Made by a program: the position numbers and the translations under genes. From assembly GCF_032362555.1 (NCBI RefSeq), contig NC_083517.1, forward strand, positions 1,074,001-1,138,000: a DNA stretch of 64,000 bases. The letters run 5' to 3'. Below the pieces are notes generated by a model that ran no database searches, was not told the DNA's origin, and was given only the letters and a program-made list of their open reading frames with translations. Numbering within the stretch: position 1 is the stretch's first letter; each line of letters begins with the position of its first letter. Shown one piece after another: positions 24,801 through 36,800 of this stretch. The stretch is from Amyelois transitella. Its lineage: Eukaryota > Arthropoda > Insecta > Lepidoptera > Pyralidae.

Positions 24801-27800
24801 TAGACGGTGAGATAGATAGATATATAGAGTCTGTCTATAGTAACGTTATAAAGCTGATCTATATAGTGTATAGTATATAGTGTTCGAGCGCCCGCCTGCT
24901 GGCCTCGCACCGCGCCGTGCACTCCGCGGAGAGACCGCACGCTTGTCTTTATTGCGATAGACGGTAACATAGATAGACATATAGACTCTTTGTCTATAGT
25001 AATGTTATAAAGCTGATCTATATAGTGTATAGTGTTCGAGCGCCCGCCTGCTGGCCTCGCACCGCGCCGTGCACTCCGCGGAGAGACCGCACGCTTGTCT
25101 TTATTGCGATAGACGGTAACATAGATAGACATATAGACTCTTTGTCTATAGTAATGTTATAAAGCTGATCTATATAGTGTATAGTGTTCGAGCGCCCGCC
25201 TGCTGGCCTCGCACCGCGCCGTGCACTCCGCGGAGAGACCGCACGCTTGTCTTTATTGCGATAGACGGTAACATAGATAGACATATAGACTCTTTGTCTA
25301 TAGTAATGTTATAAAGCTGATCTATATAGTGTATAGTGTTCGAGCGCCCGCCTGCTGGCCTCGCACCGCGCCGTGCACTCTGCGGAGAGACCGCACGCTT
25401 GTCTTTATTGCGATAGACGGTAACTATAACCATGATATTGTGACTCTTTGTTTTATTTATTTAGTAATTTATGTGCACTCCGCGGAGAGACCGCACGCTT
25501 GTCTTTATTGCGATAGACGGTAACTATAACCATGATATTGTGACTCTTTGTTTTATTTATTTAGTAATTTATGTGCACTCCGCGGAGAGACCGCACGCTT
25601 GTCTTTATTGCGATAGACGGTAATTATGACCATGATGTTGTGACTCTTTGTTTTATTTGTTTTATTTAGTAATTTATGTGCACTCCGCGGAGAGACCGCA
25701 CGCCTGTCTTTATTGCGATAGACGGTAATTATGACCATGATGTTGTGACTCTTTGTTTTATTTGTTTTATTTAGTAATTTATGTGCACTCCGCGGAGAGA
25801 CCGCACGCTTGTCTTTATTGCGATAGACGGTAATTATGACCATGATGTTGTGACTCTTTGTTTTATTTGTTTTATTTAGTAATTTATGTGCACTCCGCGG
25901 AGAGACCGCACGCTTGTCTTTATTGCGATAGACGGTGAGATAGATAGATATATAGAGTCTGTCTATAGTAATGTTATAAAGCTGATCTATATAGTGTATA
26001 GAGGCCGCCCGCGACTTCGTCCGCATGGAAACCCTATCAATCCCGCGGGAACTCTGGGATAAAAAGTAGCCTATGTGTTATTCTGGGTCTTCAGCTACCT
26101 ACATACCAAATTTCATGGTAATCGAATCAGTAGTTTTTGCGTGAAAGAGTAACAAACATCCATACATCCATACAAACTTTCGCCTTTATAATAGTAGTAG
26201 GATTTATTTAGTAATTTATGTGCACTCCGCGGAGAGACCGCACGCTTGTCTCTATTGCGATAGACGGTAACTATAACCATGATATTGTATTGTGACTCTT
26301 TGTTTTATTTGTTTATTTATTTAGTAATTTATGTGCACTCCGCGGAGAGACCGCACGCTTGTCTTTATTGCGATAGACGGTAACATAGATAGACATATAG
26401 ACTCTTTGTCTATAGTAATGTTATAAAGCTGATCTATATAGTGTATAGAGGCCGCCCGCGACTTCGTCCGCATGGAAACCCTATCAATCCCGCGGGAACT
26501 CTGGGATAAAAAGTAGCCTATGTGTTATTCTGGGTCTTCAGCTACCTACATACCAAATTTCATGGTAATCGAATCAGTAGTTTTTGCGTGAAAGAGTAAC
26601 AAACATCCATACAAACTTTCGCCTTTATAATAGTAGTAGGATTTATTTAGTAATTTATGTGCACTCCGCGGAGAAACCTCACGCCTGTCTGTACTGCGAC
26701 ATATATATATAGACTCTTTGTCTATAGTAACGTTATAAAGCTGATCTATATAGTGTATAGTATATAGTGTTCGAGCGCCCGCCTGCTGGCCTCGCACCGC
26801 GCCGTGCACTCCGCGGAGAGACCGCACGCTTGTCTCTACTGCGATAGACGGTGAGATAGATAGATATATAGAGTCTGTCTATAGTAACGTTATAAAGCTG
26901 ATCTATATAGTGTATAGTATATAGTGTTCGAGCGCCCGCCTGCTGGCCTCGCACCGCGCCGTGCACTCCGCGGAGAGACCGCACGCTTGTCTTTATTGCG
27001 ATAGACGGTAACATAGATAGACATATAGACTCTTTGTCTATAGTAATGTTATAAAGCTGATCTATATAGTGTATAGTATATAGTGTTCGAGCGCCCGCCT
27101 GCTGGCCTCGCACCGCGCCGTGCACTCCGCGGAGAGACCGCACGCTTGTCTTTATTGCGATAGACGGTAACATAGATAGACATATAGACTCTTTGTCTAT
27201 AGTAATGTTATAAAGCTGATCTATATAGTGTATAGTGTTCGAGCGCCCGCCTGCTGGCCTCGCACCGCGCCGTGCACTCTGCGGAGAGACCGCACGCTTG
27301 TCTCTACTGCGATAGACGGTAACATAGATATATAGACTCTTTGTCTATAGTAATGTTATAAAGCTGATCTATATAGTGTATAGTGTTCGAGCGCCCGCCT
27401 GCTGGCCTCGCACCGCGCCGTGCACTCCGCGGAGAGACCGCACGCTTGTCTTTATTGCGATAGACGGTAACATAGATAGACATATAGACTCTTTGTCTAT
27501 AGTAATGTTATAAAGCTGATCTATATAGTGTATAGTATATAGTGTTCGAGCGCCCGCCTGCTGGCCTCGCACCGCGCCGTGCACTCCGCGGAGAGACCGC
27601 ACGCTTGTCTTTATTGCGATAGACGGTAACATAGATAGACATATAGACTCTTTGTCTATAGTAATGTTATAAAGCTGATCTATATAGTGTATAGTATATA
27701 GTGTTCGAGCGCCCGCCTGCTGGCCTCGCACCGCGCCGTGCACTCTGCGGAGAGACCGCACGCTTGTCTCTACTGCGATAGACGGTAACATAGATATATA

Positions 27801-30800
27801 GACTCTTTGTCTATAGTAATGTTATAAAGCTGATCTATATAGTGTATAGTATATAGTGTTCGAGCGCCCGCCTGCTGGCCTCGCACCGCGCCGTGCACTC
27901 CGCGGAGAGACCGCACGCTTGTCTTTATTGCGATAGACGGTAACATAGATAGACATATAGACTCTTTGTCTATAGTAATGTTATAAAGCTGATCTATATA
28001 GTGTATAGTGTTCGAGCGCCCGCCTGCTGGCCTCGCACCGCGCCGTGCACTCCGCGGAGAGACCGCACGCTTGTCTTTATTGCGATAGACGGTAATTATG
28101 ACCATGATATTGTGACTCTTTGTTTTATTTGTTTATTTATTTAGTAATTTATGTGCACTCCGCGGAGAGACCGTTGTTTTATTTGTTTATTTATTTAGTA
28201 ATTTATGTGCACTCCGCGGAGAGACCGCACGCCTGTCTCTATTGCGATAGACGGTAATTATAACCATGATATTGTATTGTGACTCTTTGTTTTATTTGTT
28301 TATTTAGTTAGTAATTTATGTGCACTCCGCGGAGAGACCATACGCTTGTCTCTACTGCGACAGGCGGTAACATAGATAGACATATAGACTCTTTGTCTAT
28401 AGTAATGTTATAATAGCTGATCTATATAGTGTATAGAGGCCGCCCGCGACTTCGTCCGCATGGAAACCCTATCAATCCCGCGGGAACTCTGGGATAAAAA
28501 GTAGCCTATGTGTTATTCTGGGTCTTCAGCTACCTACATACCAAATTTCATGGTAATCGGTTCAGTGGTTTTTGCGTGAAAGAGTAACAAACATCCATAC
28601 AAACTTTCGCCTTTATAATAGTAGTAGGATTTATTTAGTAATTTATGTGCACTCCGCGGAGAGACCTCACGCCTGTCTGTACTGCGACAGGCGGTAACAT
28701 AGATATATAGACTCTTTGTCTATAGTAATGTTTTAAAGCTGCTATATAGTGTATAGTATATAGTGTTCGAGCGCCCGCCAGCTGGCCTCGCACCGCGCCG
28801 TGCACTCCGCGGAGAAACCATACGCTTGTCTTTATTGCGATAGACGGTAACATATTCCAGGCGATAGATACTATTGTGGCGACATCTCTACGCTACTCGT
28901 CAAAACATCAAATCACACAACAACTGTCAATCATCGCAAAGAAATTGACGCGCTCAACCAATAGCAGAGAAGAAACTAAATCGCGATATCAGAGATTTCA
29001 CGGATTGGAGCTATATATACAACCTCCGACACAACATCGTCTGTCGCGCGGTTCCCCAGGCATAACACCTAGCCTGGCGGAAGATCTTCCCTTTGGTGGC
29101 GGTCGAGCCGAATCATCGCTCCCGCTACACTATATTATTGAACATAAAATTAATAATATTTGTCAATAAAAAATTATTTTGATATTCTTCCTACATATAT
29201 ACATACATATGGTCACGTATATATCCATTGCGGGGTAGATAGAGCCAACAGTCTTGAAAAGACTGAATGGCCACGTTTAGCTGTTTTCAGCCGTTAAAAG
29301 CGCTGAAAGGGATAGGCTTACAAACTTGGGATTCTTATTTAGGCGATGGGCTAGCAACCTGTCACTATGTATTTGAATCTCAATTCTATCATTAAGCCAA
29401 ATAGCTGAACGTGACCATTCAGTCTTTTCAAGACTATTGGCTCTGTCTAACCCCGCAAGGGATATAGACGTGACCATATGTATGTATTGATTGATTGATT
29501 GATCGCAGGTTCCGGCACGAGTCGACCCGCAACACGCACCACCGCACCCACACCGGGGACAAGCCGTACGTGTGCGCCGCCTGCGGCAAGAGGTTCATAC
29601 AGAGCTCCAACCTCAGGCTGCACATGCGCACGCACACAGGTAGCTTTATCTAATCTATATATCTATATATATATATATGTATATATACTAGCTGTCACGG
29701 CAAACGTTGTTTTGCTATATAAATATTTTTTAAGCAATTTCCAGTAAAAAAAATGTTAAGGGTGGACAACCCTTAACACTTTAAATAATTATTAAAAATC
29801 TCTAATTCAAAAAAAAAATAAGTGTGGACAACCCTTATCACTTGGGGTATGAAAAATAGATGTGAGCCGATTCTCAGACCTACTGAATATGCATGCAAAA
29901 TTTGGTTAAAATCGGTAAAGCCGTTTCGGAGGAGTACGGAGACGAACATTGTGACACGAGAATTTTATATATAAGATATCTATCTAATATATTTAAACGA
30001 GCAATTCTTGTATATATATATAATCAGGATCTCGGAAACGGCTCCAACGATTTTCATGAAAGTTACAGATTAGCTTTTCGGCTCAAAGAATCGATTTAAG
30101 GTCCTAGGTTCGAGAAAAGCTCGGTTCCCAAGATATATAAACATTTTAAAAACCGCGTTTTAAGAAACTATATCAGCGTCATCTCTGGTAGACCGAGCAA
30201 AGCTCGGTCAACCAGGTACTTTCTATAACATACATATGTACCTACATATAGTCACGTCTACGATTTCGAGTAAAATACGGCCTCTGAGGCGCAGCGGTAG
30301 TACGCTTGTCTGTAGCACCGGAGGTCCCGGGTTCGAATCCCGGCCAGGGCATGATGAGAAATGAACTTTCTCTGATTGGTCTGGGTCTTGGATGTTTATC
30401 TATCTAAGTATTTGTTAAAAAATATAGTAACATTGAGTTAGTATCTCGTAACACAAGTTTTGAACTTACTTCGAGGCTAATTCAATCCGTGTGATTTGTC
30501 CCGTATATATTTATTTATTTAACTATATCTAAGTCCCTCATGGGGTAGACAGAGCCAACGGTCATGAAGAGACTGATAGGCCACATTCAGCTTTTTTGTT
30601 TGATGATAGAATTGAGGTTCCAATAGTGACAGGTTGCTAGCCTGTCGCCTAAAAGAAGAATCCCAAGTCTATGAGCCTTTCCCTTGGTCGCCTTTTACGA
30701 CATCCATTGGAAAGAGAAGGAGTGGTCTTCACCAAATCTTCACCAGAATTCTAACCAAAAGTTACACATGCATGGACTCACGCAGTTATATTAATACCAT

Positions 30801-33800
30801 ATTTAATTCCAAGTGTTTTGCAATCATAACATACATTTCTTAAATAAAGTAAGCTTAATAATAAAAGTAATTCATTATAATAATCTGTTATTATAGATTT
30901 ATTTTCCTTCTAATTTAAATTAATTTAAAAATGTATTTTTGAACAAAAAGCCGTATCATAATTGCATACCTTTATTTAAATATCTAAACAAATAAACTGT
31001 AGATAGGTGTACCTAACATAAACTGTAGGTGTCTTGAAGTGTCGCTTATTATTTTTTGGGATTTGTAAAATAAAAATACGGAGCTGTTTTTGAATAAAAT
31101 TTGACTTTAATTCGTAAATCGAAAAGAAAAAAAAGAAAACAATCGGACGCGTGCATTGCGTCAATGCGGCACAAAGGAGGTTGAATAGGAGCTTCAACAG
31201 TAGGGTTAGGTATACCATAGAGTACTCTATTAAAAGACATTTCTAGATGAAATGGTTGGTATTTATTTTAAATGTGTGTTTCATGGTATTAATTATGTAT
31301 ATCTTTATTTGTGTACCCTAGCCAAAAAAGAGAATTGTGGTAAATAGAAACATAATAGAGTGTGGAGGGAAAGGTCGGAGTGGGAAGACCTAGACGAACG
31401 TATCTTGATCAAATTAACCTTTTCAGCGCCAAAGTCTGATATATCAGACGTTTAAGTTTCGTGCCCTCGCCGCCAAAGTCTTATATATCAGTCAAATAAA
31501 TCTTACCAATTTAGCTGTATTTTTTCTTATGTTTAGGTATAGTGCCTGACGACATATGCATAACATTTTCATACAGTTCATACTTTAGTTAATCAAAAAT
31601 AACAATTTCACGATTTATTATGTTATTTGAATAATAAATTATTAAAAACAAAACCGTGTTTATCAGAGATTCTGACTTTTTTTTTATTTGAACCCTCACC
31701 CCTCACCGCCAATGTCTTATATAGCAGACATTAGTGATGTTACATTACAATGTTACTACATAAACCAGAAATCTGGAACTCTCAAAAGAAACGTCTAAAA
31801 ACTTAAAAATATTACATGTTTTTGTTTTGGGCATAAAACTTTTTAGTGTGTCGTAATTTTACCAAGTTTTAGCACAAAATGCATTTATTTTCAAACTAGC
31901 TTTCCCCCGCGACTCCGTCCGCGCGGATGTCGGTCTTCGCGTAGATGGTTTATTTCTCCATTTTATTTTCAGTCCGGTCAATTTAGACCAAAAAATAGGA
32001 ATGAAGCTACATTAATTCCCATCAAGCTGAAAATGAGTATAATTGTTTAAAACACAATCAAAAGCATTATTTCAAAATTCCCCATGATTCAAAGGTAAGA
32101 AAATGGGATTTTCACGATTTTCTTCAAAACGGTAAGTTTTATAGGAAAATTACCTCAGACATAGATTGTAGATCATAAAGATATCTATAAAAAGGAATCA
32201 ATATTTTTTTTCAATAAAGCTACCGTTTCTGAGATATTACGATGCAAAAAGTTGCAAGCGTCATAATATGCATAAGCACGTCTCGTATATACTCTATGTA
32301 GCAGTAATATAAGTAAAAATATTGTTCTGTCGGTAATTTTAACTTGAATTCAAAATATAAAATATACATAAGTATAATGAAACCCAGTCCCTTCATTTAT
32401 ACTGTAGTGAAACCTTGAGACAACATCTGTCTCTCTGTTTAATTGTGTACGTGGCTAGGGTCGTATAGCTGCTTTATCTCAGAATGCTCAACACATGAAA
32501 TACCGTTAGTCTTTAATAATAGTTGTCCTTGCGGGGATACCGTTGTCGGCTAAGGACACCACGGCCTCTCATGCCCTAGGAGTGCCGGCCGTTTAGGGCG
32601 CCATGCCGCCCTAAATGATATAATCCTCCTAGAACCAAACGGTCTGGCTCGGGATGATGCCAAGATACCGGATGGTATGACTTTGGTACCCTGGAGATTG
32701 GGGCGGCCTTTGGTGTGGGATGCTACTTGTGTCGACACACTTGCGCCGTCTCATCTTCAGGTTACTAAATCTAAGGCCGTTTTGCTTCAAATGAGGCAAA
32801 AAACCTCAAAAAGCGCAAATATGTAGTTATCGGGATCAAAGTTTACATCAGATGGCAAGTGTGATAGTGATATTGAAAGGAGAGTGAACGCGGGGAACAT
32901 GGTGAATGGAGCTTTGCATGCCTTTATGAGCAGTCAGAAACTATCCAAAAAGGCTCAACTGGCTGTGCCCAGGGGCGTGTTGGTCCCGACATTAATGTAT
33001 GGGAGTGAAAGTTGGGTATGGCAAAAGAAGCACGAAAGCGGAATAAATGCAGTGGAAATGAGAGCGTTAAGGAGTATGTTGGGTGTGAAATTGAGTGACC
33101 GGATAAGGAACAGTGTGATAAGGGAATGTTGTGATGTGAAAGAAGATGTAGTTACAGGAATAGAAAAGGGTATGTTGAGATGGTTCGGTCATGTGGAGAG
33201 GATGAATAAAAACAGGTTGACTATACATGGAGAGTGTGGAGGGAAAGGTCGGGGTGGGAAGACCTAGACGAACATATCTTGATCAAATTAAGGACGTCCT
33301 GGTAAAGGGTCAGGTCAAAAGTACCCGAAACCGCCGAGCTTGCATGAAGAGAGTTATGAATGTAGATGAAGCAAAGGAAGTATGCAAGGATCGTGGCAAG
33401 TGGAAAGAGGTAGTCTCTGCCTACCCCTCCGGGAAAGAGGCGTGATTTTATGTATGTATGTAGTTATCGGTAATATCTATACTTTTGAACCTTTGACAAT
33501 TGTCGAAAAAGCTAATTGAGGTATATCTTGACCGGAGGGCTGGAAATTATCTGGCTCAGAGAATCAGCATTGCCATTCGAATTGGCAATGCTGCCAGCCT
33601 TCTGGGCACATTCCCGCATGTTGATGCTATGCAAGGACTGTACAATTTATAAATTAAATTTTAGTTTGTAGTCATCTTTTTTCTTTCTTTTTATAAGTAG
33701 CTTTAGTTTTAATTTGATTATTGCATTGAATTTGATAATTGTAACCTCTATTATTGTCCTAAGATGATTTTCTTCACTTAGGGTTATTCTATTATTTTTT

Positions 33801-36800
33801 TTAAATAATAAATACGAAAGTTAGTCTTGAGTGCCACTGCGTAGTGAAAACACGTGTTTATTCTAACCTATTTCAGACTTTTTCAAGTTTAATAATAAAA
33901 ATGTAAAAAAAAAACGCGCTAATAGTACACTACCTCAGAGGTGGCAAGGAAACGGATGCATATTATGACGCTTGCAACTTTTTGCATCGATATATCACAG
34001 AAACGGTAGCTTTGTTGAAAAAAATTATAGATACCTTTTTTATAGATAACTTTATGATCTACAATTTATGTCTGAGGTAATTTTCCGATTTGAAAAACTT
34101 ACCGTTTTAAAGAAAATTGCGATACACCCATGTTTTACCTTTGACCGTGAGTAAATTTTTTTCCTTAAACCGGAATCATGGGGAATTTTGAAATAATGCT
34201 TTTGATTGTGTTTTAAATAATTATACTCATTTTCAGCTTGATGGGAATTAATGCTATGTAGTATTTTTTTCATAGTAATTAGTAGCGGCCCGCTTGTGCA
34301 GCAAACGGTTCAAGCCAAAGCCGACTTTAGGCGCTACAGGTTACGGCGCTAAATCCACTGCGGGTAACGCAACGTGTGTTCGCGGTTCTACAGAACAACG
34401 TCTATGGATAAACTGAAAAATTAAGATTTTTTTTTCTTCGTATTTTTTCGGGATAAAAAGTATCCTATTTTACGCCCAGGATAATAAGGTATAATTATAC
34501 CAAGTTTCATCAAAATCGAACCGTTAGTTTTCCCGTGATGCCTGAACATACAGACAGACAGACAAAAATTTTTTTAATCACATTTTTGTGTTTGGTATCG
34601 ATCCAGTAACACCCCCTGCTATTTATTTTTTCAATATTTTCAATGTACAGAATTGACCTTTCTACAGATTTATTATATGTATAGATGATGTTTTGCATCG
34701 AATCCAGTAAATTGCATGGTATGTCACAACACTATAGCGACACAATCATGCATCAGTCTCGTACGCCAACGACTGATATATAAGACGCGGAAGTGACGTC
34801 AGAAGCGTTAGATGTTTCTAGAACTATTTATTTCGTGCTGTACAATGAGGGTAGGAGGTATCGATAAATTATGGAAGTACCCTGTCATGTTATTTTATTA
34901 TAATTGCAAATTAACATTTATTGAAATATGACCACTGCGAAGGAGTTGATTAGGATTTACCTTTAGCCATTGCAATTGAAAGTAAAACACAATTGAGACG
35001 ACGAAACGAAAAATTACAATTTCAGATGATTCAAGTTAGTCATGTAGGGTAAGTAGGCAAGTCATGTAGTGTAGGTAAAATTTTTACAACATGCAATCGG
35101 TTTTTGTCTTTAAAATAAAAATAACCTGATTGAAGGATTTTTAAATAATAATAATACGATCATCAATATTAGTAAAATAATAATTGTTTCCATCATTTTA
35201 TTAATTAAATCAATAAGTTAAAAGTATATCTTTCGTAAGGTATCGAAGTTTATGACCGGAAGTTGACACATCATTAACACTCGTTAAAAATTCATATTAG
35301 GCGTACGCCACTGTCTGATTTTTCAGACACGTAGTGATGCAATTAATTATCATGATTACTTGTGCGTTTTTTCGCTGTATTAATACGCCACTGAGATTTT
35401 AATACATTTTAAAATGTTTCAAGGAGTAACAATAATAAATTTTTTTTTTTTTTTTTTTTTACGGGACAAATTACACTGATTGAGTTAGCCTCGAAGTAAG
35501 TTCGAGACTTGTGTTACGAGATACTAACTCAACGATACTATATTTTATAATAAATACTTATATAGATAAACATCCAAGACCCAGGCCAATCGGAGAAAGT
35601 TCGTTTCTCATCATGCCCTGGCCGGGATTCGAACCCGTAAAAATAAAACCCATGAACTTAAAATATAACTATAGATATATTTTTATAATGATTTATTAAA
35701 AACAAATTAATAATATCGATACTTCATATTGTCAACACTAGTAAATCAACCACGTTTATTGCCGTGGCGTGTGGTGAACGTTTTTGACGAAAACTCTTGG
35801 CGTGGAAAGGGTTAAGGACGTCCTGGTAAAGGGTCAGGTCAAGAGGATCCGAAACCTCATGGTAAAAATTGCAGCTGAACGTGGCCGTGTGGTTCCCGGC
35901 ACCATTGCAAAAAAGAATAGGACCACTCCATCTCTTTCCCACGGATTTCGTAAAAGGCGACTAAGGGATAGGCTTATAAACTTGGGATTCCTCTTTTAGG
36001 CGATAGGCTAGCAACCTGTCACTATTTGAATCTCAATTCTATCACTAAGCCAAACAGCTGAGCGTGGCCTATCAGTCTTTTCAAGATTGGTGGCTCTGTC
36101 TACCCCGCTAGGGATATAGACGTGATCATATGTATGTATGAATGAACATGGCCTATCAGTCTTTTCAAGACTGTTGGCTCTGTTTACCCCGCAAGGGATA
36201 TATACGTGATTATATGTACTTATGTATGTATGTAAATATTGCACTAGTTCAATATGCCTGTTCATTAACCCCATTTAGATGTTTGTACCTAATAAAGTGA
36301 AAACAATGACATAAATTATGAATGTGGATGAAGCGAAGGAAGTATGCAGAGATCGTGGCAAGTGGAAAGAGGTAGTCTCTGCCTACCCCTCCGGGAAAGA
36401 GGCGTGATTTTATGTATGTATGTATGTATGTATAGAAACACAATGTGTGTGTGCGCAGGCGAGCGGCCGTACTGGTGCGGCGCGTGCGGCGCGCGCTTCG
36501 CGTCCAGCTCGGCGCTGCGCGCGCACCGCCGCTCGCACGAGCGCGCGCCGCGCGAGCCCTGCGCCTGCTGCGGGAAGAGGTCACACATATACATACACAC
36601 ATATATATATATACTAGCTGTGCGACTTCGGCCGCGTGGAATAGTTATTTCGGGCATCATTGAAGCCCTCAAGGATGAATAAGTTTACCCGTTTTTTTTC
36701 ACATATGCCATTATTACTTTGCTCCTTTCTTATAGTTGTAATGTTATATAGCCTCGATAAATGGTCTATTCAGTACAAAAAGATTTTTTCAATTCGAACC

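Larger units (their letters stand above)
24563..28855 (+). repeat. Tandem array of half a zinc-finger exon plus intron start
   Basis: After the real exon 9 (24480-24647) its last ~85 nt and the following intron start are repeated about 27 times. Long units of 148-159 bp start with GTTCGAGCGCCCGCC at 24725, 24882, 25034, 25186, 25338, 26769, 26926, 27085, 27237, 27385, 27544, 27703, 27858, 28010 and 28765. Shorter units of about 100-113 bp, holding only GTGCACTCCGCGGAGAGACC to the donor and a TTTTATTTATTTAG linker, start at 25473, 25573, 25678, 25783, 25888, 26220, 26333, 28207 and 28320. Other broken units are at 26659, 28153 and 28647. Nearly every unit keeps the 5' splice site ACG/GTAA. The 2-nt loss GTTCG(CC)AGC marks the unit junction. 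Confidence 0.93.
32011..34252. mobile_element. Element flanked by ~260-bp inverted repeats
   Basis: Left arm 32011-32272 and right arm 33957-34252 are long inverted repeats (ATTAATTCCCATCAAGCTGA; AGCATTATTTCAAAATTCCC; GCAAAAAGTTGCAAGCGTCA). The space between holds a broken transposon ORF and an RTE insertion. A fold-back element or an inverted duplication are both possible. Confidence 0.7.
31900..34690. repeat. CGGATGTCGGTCTTCGCG-family repeat split by an inverted-repeat element
   Basis: Left part 31900-31975 and right part 34395-34690 together correspond to the uninterrupted copy at 22670-23085. The gap is filled by the element at 32011-34252. Confidence 0.7.
31418..35811. mobile_element. 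TTAA-targeting (piggyBac-like) non-autonomous element, 4.39 kb
   Basis: Inserted into an RTE copy: TTAA stands at both edges (31414-31417 and 35812-35815). The host sequence reads through if the insert is removed. Ends are inverted repeats: left CCTTTTCAGCGCCAA, right (reverse) CCCTTTCCACGCCAA, 12 of 15 alike. Near both ends a 16-bp motif of the type GTCTGATATATCAGAC recurs (31434, 31478, 31714, 34771, 35313), mostly preceded by CGCCA. CCY start and TTAA duplication fit the piggyBac group. No transposase was seen, and the interior is occupied by other repeats. Confidence 0.8.

Noticed and set aside
25329-25523. Plus-strand ORF in the array ([16 protein letters not shown]...)
   Set aside because: Out of frame relative to the real finger exon and lacking a proper acceptor.
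24268-28853. Several minus-strand ORFs of 70-170 codons with repeated [17 protein letters not shown]-type segments
   Set aside because: They are antisense shadows of the amplified zinc-finger exon half. Their repetition follows the DNA array, and no start context or domain supports a protein.
36420-36663. Alternative reading frames over zinc-finger exon 11
   Set aside because: Only the frame giving [17 protein letters not shown] keeps the C2H2 pattern and joins its neighbours in phase.
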